Positions 13,225 to 23,800 of a stretch of DNA of 64,000 bases are shown here, in pieces. Both the position numbers and the translations under genes were made by a program. Source of the stretch: Paratrimastix pyriformis (Eukaryota; Preaxostyla; Paratrimastigidae); contig JAPMOS010000163.1 of the NCBI GenBank assembly GCA_027972325.1, positions 1 to 64,000 on the forward strand, written 5' to 3'. Position 1 is the first letter of the stretch. Each line of letters starts with the position of its first letter. The notes under the pieces were generated by a model, which made no database searches, was not told the origin of the DNA, and worked only from the letters and a program-made list of their open reading frames with translations.

Positions 13225-15073
13225 GCAAACACAAGGCGTCCCACCACCGCCTGCTGTGGACCGTTCGCCCAAGGCAGGCTATGTTTATTTTCATACAGCG
13301 ATTCATCCTTCGCCAGCACAGACCCCCCAGCAAAGTCCCGACAGCCAAAGGAACCCCCCGCATGACATCCCTGCGCCATCGCCTTCTGGTTCGAGGACAC
13401 CCTCTGGTACGCACCAACGGAATCGCCTTTTCGATATGAAGGCAATACCTCAGGTTCCACCAGAACTGAGAAAACATGCCGCCACTCCCACGAATCAATC
13501 TTCGACTCCTCCCTATTTTCGCGATGGTGAGGAAGAGAAAAAACAGCTGTATACTGCTCTGGCTGACATCGCTCTTGCACATGAGCAAAACACTGCCCGG
13601 ACGCCATCAACCGATGGGGGGTCAACTCGGCCCGCCAATGCGGAGGCCACCCTTGTCCCCGAGCCCCCTGCCACGCGGCCCCCGCCCGCGTCGACTCCTC
13701 GGAATTCTCGGACTCCTATCTCTTTCCTCACACAGCAGGCCATCCAAAAGGGCACCCCCGCAACCCCGGCTGGTCTGCGCCTCTCCTTTTCATGTTGCGC
13801 GCTGCTCACCCGCGGGGCGGACAGCCGATTCTTCTGCGCGACCCTCAACGCCGCCCCCCAGTGGGCCAATGCAGACCCCTCCTTCGCATCGGCTCGCACA
13901 GACCGAACATCACCGCCGGACGGTGGCGCACCCCGGGGCTGGCGAGACCAACCCGTTCCCCCCGGCGCCCGCCCCCCAGGTGGGGACGCCTCTCCTCCTC
14001 CCCCAGCAGCGCGAGGCTGTCCGCCAGCAGCAGCAGCAAATTGCCATGCTCACCCAGACGCAGAGCCCCCGCATCCGGCTGGAGCAGTCGCCCCCCTCGC
14101 CCCGCTCGCCCGCCGAGGACAAGCCCGAAGCCGCCCGCCACATCGAGAACCTTCTCCTCAGCCTCCCCGTCATGCCCCCCAGCACCCCCTACGGCGCTGG
14201 CCCGGCGCTCTCTCCCCCTCGCTCCTTTTGCACCCCCCACGCCTCGCCCCTCCCCCAGCCCGCCAAGGCCAAGGGGGCCGCCCGCCCCGAGGCCGACAGC
14301 GGCGACGAGTACGAGGAAGAGATGCGCGCACACCAGCAACAACGGTCCGCCCCCTATGCACGACCTCATCCATACCCCAATGCTGGATGTGTGAACGCGA
14401 TGTGGAGAAGGAGGGGGGAAAGGAGGAGGAGGAAGGGGAGGAGGAGGGGAACGGGGGGAGGAAGGGGAAGGCTGCTTCATGCATTTTGTGTTTTCTTTGG
14501 CGCAGCACGCCCGCCCAGGGCAGTCCGCTGCCTTGGTCCACTCCCCATGCCCTGCATCCCGTCTCATCGCGGGCCCTCCCGCAGCCATGTGGCCGCCTGA
14601 GCACCGCCTCCTCATCCTTCGGCCGCCCCGTCATCCGCCCCACCCCCACCCCCACCCCCACCCACCCCGCCTCCCCCGCCGCGGCTTCCCTGCCCCACCT
14701 GGGTTCGCATCGGGTTTGTCCGCCCAACGGGTGGCCGCAACCCCTGCCCCACTTCCCGCCTTCTCCCCACCTTCGTTCTTCTGTTCGGCCTCACGCGGGC
14801 ATCTTCTCGGCTCTCGGCGTGTCGGTTGGCCTCTCTCGCTCTCACCCGCTCTCTTGCTCTCTTGCTCCCTCTCTCTCTCTCTCTTTCTCCGGCTTCCCTC
14901 GCTTCTGTTTGTTCGCCCGATCGGCCTTTCCGATGGCCTTTTGGCGTCCTCCATTGGCCCTTGGGCCAAGGGGGCTGTTGTATTACGAGATTCTCGTGGC
15001 ACCGACTGCCCAGCACGCCGTCCTCCTCGGGGTGGTGCTCGCTGGAGCGGTGGGGAGGCGGATGGCGAAATGA
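13223..15073 (+). CDS. Disordered Pro/Ser/Gln-rich protein, unknown function
   Basis: Unrecognised gene, diverging from MLH3. ATG 13223 opens MQTQGVPPPPAVDRSPKAG. Two introns restore a single frame: one after ATPA (donor GTCTGC near 13768, acceptor ACAG near 13823, phase 1) and one after MRAHQQQR (donor GTCCGC near 14348, acceptor GCAG near 14510, phase 2). Visible elements are a Glu/Lys helix (DGEEEKKQLYTALADIALAH), a glutamine run (REAVRQQQQQIAML), an acidic patch (DSGDEYEEEMRAH) and a Pro/Thr/Ser-rich tail. No catalytic domain or membrane segment is recognised. Phase-consistent introns with this genome's donor support coding; the last exon (14511-15073) is the least certain and may hold another intron. 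Confidence 0.55.
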   Translation: MQTQGVPPPPAVDRSPKAGYVYFHTAIHPSPAQTPQQSPDSQRNPPHDIPAPSPSGSRTPSGTHQRNRLFDMKAIPQVPPELRKHAATPTNQSSTPPYFRDGEEEKKQLYTALADIALAHEQNTARTPSTDGGSTRPANAEATLVPEPPATRPPPASTPRNSRTPISFLTQQAIQKGTPATPAGLRLSFSCCALLTRGADSRFFCATLNAAPQWANADPSFASARTDRTSPPDGGAPRGWRDQPVPPGARPPGGDASPPPPAARGCPPAAAANCHAHPDAEPPHPAGAVAPLAPLARRGQARSRPPHREPSPQPPRHAPQHPLRRWPGALSPSLLLHPPRLAPPPARQGQGGRPPRGRQRRRVRGRDARTPATTVRPLCTTSSIPQCWMCERDVEKEGGKEEEEGEEEGNGGRKGKAASCILCFLWRSTPAQGSPLPWSTPHALHPVSSRALPQPCGRLSTASSSFGRPVIRPTPTPTPTHPASPAAASLPHLGSHRVCPPNGWPQPLPHFPPSPHLRSSVRPHAGIFSALGVSVGLSRSHPLSCSLAPSLSLSFSGFPRFCLFARSAFPMAFWRPPLALGPRGLLYYEILVAPTAQHAVLLGVVLAGAVGRRMAK

Positions 15074-15736
15074 GCTCGTGGGAGGAAGAGGTCGACAAGA
15101 TGGCCCGCTCGGGGTGCCACTGACGCATCACCGCGGAGACGAAGGGGACCCTGGTGCTCGTCAAATTGTTTCCCCTCCCCTCCGTTGGGCAAGGGGCCAC
15201 CAGTGGTTCCCCAGCTGTCACGCCGGCTCACTTTCGTTGATGTCTCTCGGGAATGAAAAAAAAGGCACAACACCCACAAGCTCAAGCACCAAGTTGACTG
15301 GCGTTCGGCGGGCCGAAATGGCGAAGGTCCTTCCTTGCTATGCCTTTCGGCCCTGTTGCTTTCGCGGATTGGCTCATGCGCTGCGCAAGTCACCAACGCT
15401 CATTCCCACTGCGTTGGAGCGGCGCTTCTTCTTCGGTGCCTGGGCAGGGTGACGACCCATAAACCCCTTCGTTGAGCGAGGGGGCTGCCGGGAGTTGGCG
15501 CCGGTTAACTTCCCGCTGCTTGCGGTAAGTGGAAGTGCTCGAACACAACACCCATGGTCGCACAGCATCTTTTGCCATGCGAACACAAACGGCACAAAAA
15601 AAGGGACCCGAAAAATCAAAACAGAGGAGGCAGAGGAGGGGACAGAGGAGGGGACAGGTCGGAAAGGGTGCGAAAAAGGAAGGCAGATGGGGCCTTTGAA
15701 ATACAAAACAAAAAACGGAAAATGGCGATGAAGAGC
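15074..15736. other. Convergent intergenic region, no gene recognised
   Basis: Lies between the 3' ends of the 13.2 kb gene and the small membrane-protein gene. Short open frames exist on both strands, but none has a recognisable motif or phase-consistent introns. A purine-rich stretch (15600-15720) and one canonical GTAAGT (15524) are present. Confidence 0.5.
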
Positions 15737-16099
15737 TCAGATGTCGTAGCCAACTTGGGTAGCCCTCAGGGACCAAACGATGAAGGCAGCAGTGAGCCAG
15801 AAAGAGAAGCACACAAAAGCATGTGTGTTGAAGATTTTTGTGATTTCAACCAGGACGTTGGCAGTATCAAGTTTCGTCGACCAATCGTACCAGACATCCC
15901 AAAAAGCAAAAAAACCTTGCCCAAGGGCAAGGACAAGAAGGATGCATCCGAAGACGATTGTCCAGCAACTCTGGGAAAATGAAATAAATAAAAAAAATAG
16001 CCGATGAGTGTTTCAAACCTTGCCCTTCTTGGAAGAAGACTTTGCGATGTTGTTGGAAAAAGGTGTTGATGGCAAACCACCATAATCAAGTGTTGACAT
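15737..16099 (-). CDS. Small two-helix membrane protein (104 aa)
   Basis: Two-exon gene. Exon 1 (16019-16099) encodes MSTLDYGGLPSTPFSN and ends in a basic AKSSSKKGK stretch; a 48-nt intron (15971-16018, donor GTTTGA, acceptor CCCAG, phase 0) leads to exon 2 (15737-15970). Exon 2 begins with a hydrophobic segment CWTIVFGCILLVLALGQGFF, then an amphipathic loop (WDVWYDWSTKLDTANVLVE), then a second hydrophobic segment FVCFSFWLTAAFIVWSL, and ends RATQVGYDI. A short cytosolic N-terminus with two membrane spans is the likely topology. The family is not recognised. It is head to head with IFT52; only 94 bases separate the two ATGs, so a shared promoter is likely. Exon 2 lacks an ATG, so an ORF search starting at ATG misses it; a longer plus-strand ORF (15554-15982) covers it. 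Confidence 0.7.
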
Positions 16100-16193
16100 C
16101 GCGGTTCAGCAGCGAAAAAATTTGAACGGCTACGAAGGATAAATAGAACCTTGTGTCATTGCAGCTCGCTCTCGCGGGTGGCTTTTTGAACGC
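16100..16193. promoter_or_regulatory. Divergent promoter, small membrane protein / IFT52
   Basis: 94 bases between two outward-facing ATGs, AT-rich compared with the surrounding exons. No clear TATA box or named factor site is seen. Confidence 0.5.
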
Positions 16194-18770
16194 ATGCAAG
16201 ACCGTACCGGATCGGCCACTCCACCATCATCATCTCCAGCAGCACCCGGATCATCTATCAAAAATGTCCTTATTGACCAATGCAAACGAGAAGTAACAGC
16301 ATACAAGCTTCTCTCGAAATCATTTCGGTCAAATTTCCGCTTCACATCGTCTGCTTTCTATGTTTATCTATTTGAAGCATGCCGTTTCCATATCTCATAG
16401 AAACAAAGATGATTTGACAGCAGACCGCCTTTCGGGGGTCAACGTCCTGATTTTGGGTGGCCCCCGCGATAAATTCACGACGGGCGAAGTCGAAACCTTG
16501 AAACGTTTTATCGAAAGTGGTGGAAGTGTTCTTGTTGCTGTGGGGGAGGGTGGAGAGCAACGTCTTGGCACCAACATCAATTATTTCCTCGAGGAGTTCG
16601 GCATTGCTGTCAACCGGGACAGCGTCATCCGAGCTTCCTACAAGACGTACGCGCACCCCAAGGAGGCCTTAATCTCGGATGGCGTCCTCAATCGCGAGAT
16701 CAACCGTGCCGCGGGCAAGAAGGTGTCCACCTCGGCGGTGTCCACCCGGTCGGCCGCCCAGAGCGGCGAGGTGTCCCTCTCGGAAAGGTCGGCACGTCTG
16801 CCCCCTTCGGCTGTGCTGCTCTGAGAACGGCTCCCCCCGGGGCGGTTCCCTTTTGGGGGCGCCGCCTCACCATCGGCCCTGGTGACCCTTTCTCCCCTCC
16901 CGGCCCGTGCCGTCTTCTTCTCCCCGGGTGGCGGGGCGGGGGCGCCTTTTTCGCAGCTCGCTGACGTTTGTCTTCCCATACGGAGCCACGCTGAGCGTCC
17001 AGAAGCCGGCCGTGCCGATCCTCTCGACGGGCGACCTGTGCTTCCCCATGCACCGCCCCATCGCGGCCGTCTACAAGCACCCCGTCCGCCCGCGCGCCTC
17101 CATCCGTCTCATCTCCATCCGTCCCCCCCCCCCCCCCCCCCCCAGCCCCCCCCCCCCAGCCTCCCATCAGCACCTTCTTCATGTGGTCGCCCTGCCTGCT
17201 GGCGGGTGTGGGTGTGGGTGTGGGGTCGGGCCAGCAGACGAGCGGGGGGCGGATTGCGGTTGTGGGGTCGGTGCACCTGATGGACGACGCGTGGCTCAAC
17301 AAGGAGGAGAACGCGGCCCTGGTGCAGATCCTGCTCAAGTGGCTCGTGGGCAGCCCCGACGTGGCCCTCAACGCCATCGACGCCGAGGAGCCCGACGTGG
17401 CCGACTACCACTTCCTCCCCGACACCGGTCCGACCCCACACCGCCACCCCCACACCGCCACCCCCACACCGCCACCCCCCACACCGCCACCCGTGCACCT
17501 CGGGCTGGGCCCCCGTGGCGGCGCATCTGGGCCCCCATCCTCACCCTCTGCCACCCGGCGCCCCATGGGGGCTGCAGGCGCCCTGGCGGAGAACGTCAAG
17601 TGCTGCCTGCAGGAGGGCCAGCCGCTCCCGGTGGACTTCACGCAGCTCTTCGACCAGGACCTGTGCAAGTTCGACACCTCCATGATCCCCGAGGCCCTGG
17701 CCCTCTACGGGAAGCTCGACCTCAAGCACGAGCAGCTCTCGCTCATCCCCCCGCAGGCCCGCAGCTGCCCTCCCTGCCCTGCCCCTCGGCCGTCCATTCG
17801 CGGGCTTGCATAACCATCACCACCATCACCGTCACCACCACCATCATCACCATTCTCACTGGGCAATGGGGCGCGGCGCAGTTCGAGACGCCCCTGCCGC
17901 CCCTGCAGCCGGCCGTCTTCCCGCCGGCCATCCGGGACCCGCCCGCCCCGGCGCTGGAGCTCTTCGACCTGGACGAGCACTTCGCCTCGGAGCGGGTGCG
18001 CCTGGCCCACCTCACCAACAAATGTCTGGCCCGCCCCCCGTCCCCCTGGTCCCGCGATGATCCGCCCAACAGTTCGTCCGCTCATCGCTATCTTGCGGGG
18101 GGTACTGGGACCCTTCGGGGGCCTGCTGTGGCTGGGCAGGCTCGGAGACGCCCGAGGACCTGGAGTACTTCATCAAGGAGGCGGGCGACATCGTGGGGGT
18201 CACCCAGATGCTCAGCCCCGCCGACCAGGGCAACCCCGCCCGTGTCCTCGAGTACATCTTCCGCCAGGTCGGCCCGCCCCTCCCGGGCACCCCGCGCATC
18301 GCGCCCATCGCGCCCCCCTCCTCCCGATCACTGGCGCCCCGGATGGCATGTGCCCCTCCCTCTGGCCTCCCTCGCTAATCCCTCTGCCCACACACCCGTC
18401 CCCACGTGTGCAGGTGCTGCACTTCCGCAAGCGCAACCAGGACATCGACCACATCGCCCGGATGCCCCAGCGGGCCCGCGAGCAGGCCACTTCGACCGCA
18501 GCCACCACCACCACCACTACCACTACTACTACCGCCACCACCACTACTACCACCGCCACTGCCACGGCCGCGGCTGCGGCCTCCCCGGCGGCCCCTCCGG
18601 CGGCCCCGGTTCCGCGGCCCGTGCGGCTGTCGTCACTGGCCCTGCCCGGGATGACGGCCCCTGGGGCTGCGCCTCCCGCCATCTCGTTGGGCCAACGCGG
18701 GGCGGGTGGCTTCTCCACAGCCACCTCCTTCCTGGCCGTCTCCCCCGCCCGGCCACTGGCCGCCCGGTGA
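16194..18770 (+). CDS. IFT52: Intraflagellar transport protein 52
   Basis: IFT-B core subunit that bridges IFT-B1 and IFT-B2 during cilium assembly. Eight exons, all phase-consistent, give 554 aa: 16194-16348, 16401-16787, 16957-17083, 17238-17427, 17578-17756, 17882-18023, 18140-18267, 18414-18770. The GIFT domain shows VNVLILGGPRDKFTTGE, LVAVGEGGEQRLGTNIN, HPKEALISDGVLNREI, FPYGATLSVQKPAVPILSTG and NAIDAEEPDVADYHFLP. The IFT88/IFT46-binding half shows FETPLPPLQPAVFPP, LELFDLDEHFASER, LEYFIKEAGDIVGVTQ and HFRKRNQDIDHIA. These match vertebrate IFT52 nearly block for block. Donors are GTCTGC, GTCGGC, GTCCGC, GTCCGA, GCCCGC, GTCTGG and GTCGGC; the fifth intron (17757-17881) is GC-AG. The protein extends well beyond usual IFT52 with a Thr/Ala-rich, then Pro/Ser-rich tail of about 100 residues. 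Confidence 0.97.
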
Positions 18771-18801
18771 GGCCGCTCCTCCTCCCCACCCTCCTCCCTC
18801 C

Positions 18802-18886
18802 TGTGGTGTGAGCTGAGTGACGCTCCCAGGCAATATACTCGCCTACTGGATCCCTCCCTGTGCCTGCTCCACGGGGTAATACCACA
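18802..18886. repeat. 85-bp element, copy 1 (TGTGGT...ACCACA)
   Basis: Identical in all 85 positions to 20642-20726 and in the same orientation. Ends form a 6-bp inverted repeat. Internal complementary segments: GAGC/GCTC around an 8-base loop, AGGC/GCCT around 9 bases, and CCCTGTG/CACGGGG around 7 bases. That gives a cloverleaf-like fold, but no tRNA T-loop consensus. Confidence 0.85.
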
Positions 18887-19321
18887 ATAAGCTTATTCGG
18901 TTTGGGTTCCATAGGCGCCTTTACTGCGCCTATTCAGATTGAGGACTTCCCTGGCTTGTCGACGCTCGGCCAAACGACATCGTCTCCTCCTTCGTTCCTC
19001 TCTCTGACCGACCCTTCTGCGGGGTTCCCACCGCTCCTCCAGTCCCTATTGCACCAATCCTCCAAGCCTATCATACCACCACCATTGACCGATCCATCGG
19101 TTCTCAAGTCACTGATACAATTCTGCGACTGTTCCGCCCCACCTCAGAGCTCCTCTGTCCTTCCAGACGCTGGTTCCATCACCCATCTATTGTGAACTGG
19201 TTGAAGTGATCAGACGCGGACCCGTCAACACATAGACGATCACGTCCACTCTGTGCGGCAACAATGCCATTTCACCTCGCCATGTCTGCTACGCCGACTC
19301 CCCCACCACCGGCACCGGCCC
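18887..19321 (+). other. Open but unassigned sequence between IFT52 and the tandem duplication
   Basis: Moderately AT-rich. One open frame without ATG (SLFGLGSIGAFTAPIQIEDF and onward, to 19195) and an overlapping frame containing DIVSSFVPLSDRPF look protein-like, but there is no start, recognisable domain or splice support. It may be part of a unit bounded by the 85-bp repeats; nothing firm can be assigned. Confidence 0.35.
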
Positions 19322-20503
19322 CCGCGCCGAGCCTGCCCCCGGTGGCACCCAGAGACCCCCGGCACCAACTCCGGGTGGCAGTGGTCACAGCCACAGACTC
19401 GTTGTCCTCGACGCCTGCGCCCAGGACTGCGGGAACATTCCCGCAAGGCCCCCACCGCGGCCAAGTCCAACAGCGCCCAACGACTGGGTTTTCTCCCGAC
19501 GCTCGGGAGCTTTTCTTCTTCCGCCGACCAATTACGGTCACCCACCCCCTTCCTTCTTCCGCCGACCAATTACGGTCACCCCCCCTTCCTTCTTCCGCCG
19601 ACCAATTACGGTCACCCACCCTCCTTTCTTACGCCGACCAATTACGGTCACCCACCCTCCTTTCTTTCTTACCCCCGACCAATTACGGTCACCCACCCTC
19701 CTTTCTTTCTTACCCCGACCAATTACGGTCTCCTTTCTTTCTTACCCCCGACCAATTACGGTCACCCACCCTCCTTCCTTTTTTCCCTGGCCAATTACGG
19801 CCATATTTTACGTTGACCAATTACGGTCCCCCCCCCCCCCCCCCCCGACCAACTACGGTCCCCACCCACCCGACCAACTTCGGTTATCTGCACCCGTGAT
19901 GGTTTCGATTCCCACTTGTGATTCCGCGCCGAGCCTGCCCCCGGTGGCACCCAGAGACCCCCGGCACCAACTCCGGGTGGCAGTGGTCACAGCCACAGAC
20001 TCGTTGTCCTCGACGCCTGCGCCCAGGACTGCGGGAACATTCCCGCAAGGCCCCCACCGCGGCCAAGTCCAACAGCGCCCAACGACTGGGTTTTCTCCCG
20101 ACGCTCGGGAGCTTTTCTTCTTCCGCCGACCAATTACGGTCACCCACCCCCCCTTCCTTCTTCCGCCGACCAATTACGGTCACCCCCCTTCCTTCTTCCG
20201 CCGACCAATTACGGTCACCCACCCTCCCTCCTTTCTTACGCCGACCAATTACGGTCTCCTTTCTTTCTTACCCCCGACCAATTACGGTCACCCACCCTCC
20301 TTTCTTTCTTACCCCCGACCAATTACGGTCTCCTTTCTTTCTTACCCCCGACCAATTACGGTCACCCACCCTCCTTCCTTTTTTCCCTGGCCAATTACGG
20401 CCATATTTTACGTTGACCAATTACGGTCCCCCCCCCCCCCCCACCCACCCGACCAACTTCGGTTATCTGCACCCGTGATGGTTTCGATTCCCACTTGTGA
20501 TTC
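19322..20503. repeat. Tandem duplication (602 + 580 bp) containing GACCAATTACGGTC repeats
   Basis: Two head-to-tail units, offset 602 bases, each starting with the same GC-rich 180 bases (CCGCGCCGAGCCTGCCCCCG...) and ending with the same block that includes GTGATGGTTTCGATTCCCAC. Inside each, about nine or ten copies of GACCAATTACGGTC (itself an interrupted palindrome, GACC...GGTC) are separated by pyrimidine-rich spacers of 15-30 bases such as CACCCACCCTCCTTTCTTTC. The units differ mainly by repeat number and poly-C length. No supported coding sequence. Confidence 0.9.
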
Positions 20504-20641
20504 CTCACCCCCCTCCACATCTGTGTCCGCCAAGGACGGACGGAAAGGGAGGTAGGGCATGGGTGCTGTTTTGGTGGCGTTGATCTCGACTGATTGCCTT
20601 GAAACGACACACCACTCCTCGAGAAAAGGAAAAGGAGTTAG

Positions 20642-20726
20642 TGTGGTGTGAGCTGAGTGACGCTCCCAGGCAATATACTCGCCTACTGGATCCCTCCCTG
20701 TGCCTGCTCCACGGGGTAATACCACA
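20642..20726. repeat. 85-bp element, copy 2
   Basis: Perfect copy of 18802-18886, ending 150 bases before the next gene's ATG. In this copy the inverted ends extend to 8 bp (AGTGTGGT/ACCACACT). Confidence 0.85.
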
Positions 20727-20876
20727 CTCCCTTCGGGGTTTTCTCTTCTTGTATCTATGGAACATTGCGACCGGGGAAACAGCGGCTCGACTTCCTGCTG
20801 ACTTGGGCACCCAAAATCTGGCCCCGCTCCGTTTGAATTTTCCGCCGGTCGCTAGTGCACCTTGGCACGAGGAGCA

Positions 20877-23800
20877 ATGCTCGGTCGGCTCCTTTTGCTT
20901 CTTCCCCTCCTCGCGGCGGCAACGGACTGCGGGACGATAACATCGAGAAATGGAACGATTGCAAGCGATACCCCGTGTACCTGGCGCATCATCCCGGCCG
21001 AAATTGAAAGCACAGAAGTCCTCTATTTCGAAGTTGACCATTATTTGGTCTGGTTTCCCACTCACGCATATTTTATTGTGCCTCTAGGGCGGAACTGTGA
21101 TATTTTCAACAGCCGACGGGAAGATTATACAGCAATATCCTCTGAACGACTCTTATGGGTACGTGGATTCTCAGGGCCTCCAGGTAGAATACCAGAACTC
21201 GATGGTTCAGGGCTTCTCATTGTCGTTCTGGATCATCCCTAACCGAGGTCTGTAGGTCCCGGACCACATCGCCCCCGACTCACTCAACGCCTGGATCCAT
21301 TCCCTTGCTGCAGTCGTCGTGTCGGGCGATAACCCACTCCTCTCATCGCCGGTTGTGGTGGGGGCCTACGGATTGGTCAAATGGAACACCGTTCCGGCTC
21401 TGGTTGATGCATGTGACGTGAGCCTGGTCAACGAGACGGGGGGGCGCCAGGTCATCTGCTCCGCGGTGATTCCCGACGGGGTTCGGGGTTTGTCCCCCCT
21501 CCACCTCTCCCCTCCACCTCTCCCCTCCACCTCTCCCCTCCACCTCTCCCCTCCACCTCCCCACCTCTCCCTCCACCTCTCCTCCACCTCTCCCCTCCAC
21601 CTCTCCCCTCCCCGCCGCGCGTCCACCTGACCCTCTCCTCCCCTGGCATCCCGCGCCCACCCCTCCCTGGCGGCAGGCTCCTGCCAATGGCTGGTGGACG
21701 GGGCCGCGTCCTCCCTGGGGACATACACCATTGAGGTGACCCCGGCCGCCCCGGGCCGGGCCTGGCTGGCACGCAGTGAGCCCTTCGCCATCCAGGCGCG
21801 GGTCGTCACGGTGGGCATCAGCGTCTTCCATCTCGAGCGGCCGGCCTTCCGCGGGTCCGCCTCCCCTTCCCTTCCCCTTCCCTCCCTCCCTCCCCCTCCC
21901 CCTCCCTCCCTCCCTTCACCGCCGCACATCGTCATTGTCACGCTCCTTCGAGCCCCAACTGGGGCGTGGCCGTTCCCGGGGCAGGATGCTGCCACTGCTG
22001 AGCGACGTCACGGTCCTGTGGGCGGGGCTGCCCCAGGCCCTGGGCACGGACGTGCGGATCGCCCTGGTGGACCCGGCCACGGGGGACGACATCGTGGCCA
22101 TCACCCCGGCCACCAACACCACCGGTCCGCAGCACCTGCGCCCCGTGTCCCGCCCGCCCCGCACGTGCTCAACGGACGCCGCGCCGCATGGGTCACCCAC
22201 ATCACGCCCAGCATCACGCCCAGCCCAGCCCAGCCCAGCCCAGCCCAGCCCAGCCCAGCCCAGCCCAGCCCAGCCCAGCCCAGCCCAGCCCAGCCCCAGC
22301 CCCAGCCCAGCCCAGCCCAGCCCAGCCGTCCTGTTGCGCACACCTGCGCTGGTCGTGTTCCCCTGGGGGCTGGGCGCGCGGGGGCGCAGGGGTGCTGGGC
22401 TACCACTGGCGGGCGGGCACCCTGGTGGAGGTTGGCCAGGAGGTGGCCTTCCGGGTGACCTCCCTGGTGGACCCCTCATACTCGGGCGTCTCCGCCTCGG
22501 CCACCGTCTCCGGTCCGTGTGTACGGGGCCATCGGTGCCGTGGCCCATCGCCCTGGGCGCCCCGTCCCGCTCTTGCCCTCGCCTGCCTGGAGCGGGACTG
22601 GGGCTGGGCTGGGGGCTGGGGGCTGGGGGCTGGGGGCTGGGGGGGTGCCTCCCACCGGGCTTCCTCGTTGACAGCTGTGGACGCCTTGGTTGTGTGTCTG
22701 CGCGTGCGCCGACTGTTGGTGGTTCCCCGGGGGCCTGCGCAGCGGCGGTGATCTACTCGCCCCAGGAGGGGACCCTCTGGTCGGGCCGGGCCACGGTGCA
22801 GTGGGTGGGCTTCCCGGCGGCCCAGTATCCGCGCCTGTCGGTGCGCCTGGTGCAGCAGGACTCGGGGGCCGTCTTCGAGGCGGCCAGCCGGGTCAACAAC
22901 ACCCACATGCACCTCACTGTCGACATCCCCTGCGTCCTGGGGGGCGACGGCTGGCGGGCCATCGTCTCGGGCTGGCCCGACCGGGCCGGGGCGGCCCCGC
23001 TGGAGGTGATCAGCTTCCCCTTCTCCATCGAGCGTCCGCCAGCCCGCCCGCACCCCCGCGCCCCTCACCGCCCGGCCACCCGCCACCCGTCCCTCGCGCC
23101 CTGCGGCTTGCGCCCCGCCCCCTGCCCGCCCTATCCCCATCCCCATCCCGCCGGGCCCCCTTCGTGGTCTAACCCCCCCCCCCCCCCCCCCCCCCGTGCG
23201 CAGGCACCTTCGCGCCCACCCTGAACAGCGGCAGCTACACGGGCGGCGAGACGATCACCCTGAGCTGGTCCTGCTGGGCCTTCCCGGGCGCCATGGACCT
23301 GGACATCCTCCGCGACGGGCAGACCGTCGCCCCGCCGCCCGGGGCGTCCCCATGGCCCTCCCTCGAGATCCGTCCGTCGCCCCGGCCGCTGCAGTCCCAG
23401 CACCACCACCGGCACCACCACCGGCACCGCCCTGCTCACCTGCCGTCCCTCCCTGCCCTGCCACCCGCCATGCCTCCCCGCCCGACGGGCAGAGACCCTC
23501 GGTGCGGACGGACGAGAGCTGGCCCAGCAGCGACGGGTACCAGCTCCAGTTCAGCACCCAGAGCATGGGCACCTTCAGCTGGGAGGGGCCCCGCTTCCAG
23601 ATCCTCAACGGTCCGCACCCGCCCCCCGCGGAGATTGCCCCCCCCCCCCCCCCCCCCGGTCCCACAGGCCTGATGGGCGGGCTGGCTTCGGGGCTCACTC
23701 GGCCTGGCGGGCGCAGGGATGGACGTCAGCTGCCACCCGAGCGGCCTCGCGACGGCCACCGCGCCCGCGGGCAACCTGAGCGCCACCTGCGGGCTCTTCT

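Noticed and set aside
13055-15073. A single unspliced 672-aa protein on the plus strand
   Set aside because: Residues around 13770-13825 and 14350-14510 fit introns with the local donor, and the better frame between them differs.
15554-15982. Plus-strand ORF of 142 aa, Lys/Glu-rich
   Set aside because: It is antisense to the two-exon membrane protein 15737-16099, whose hydrophobic helices and in-phase intron with local donor are better evidence.
18802-18886. tRNA gene
   Set aside because: Cloverleaf-like pairing is possible, but the T-loop lacks GTTCRA and no anticodon arm of correct size forms.
18802-20726. LTR-type element bounded by the 85-bp repeats
   Set aside because: TG...CA ends and direct orientation fit, but no gag, protease, reverse transcriptase or integrase-like sequence is seen, and the flanking CTCC match is weak evidence in C/T-rich DNA.
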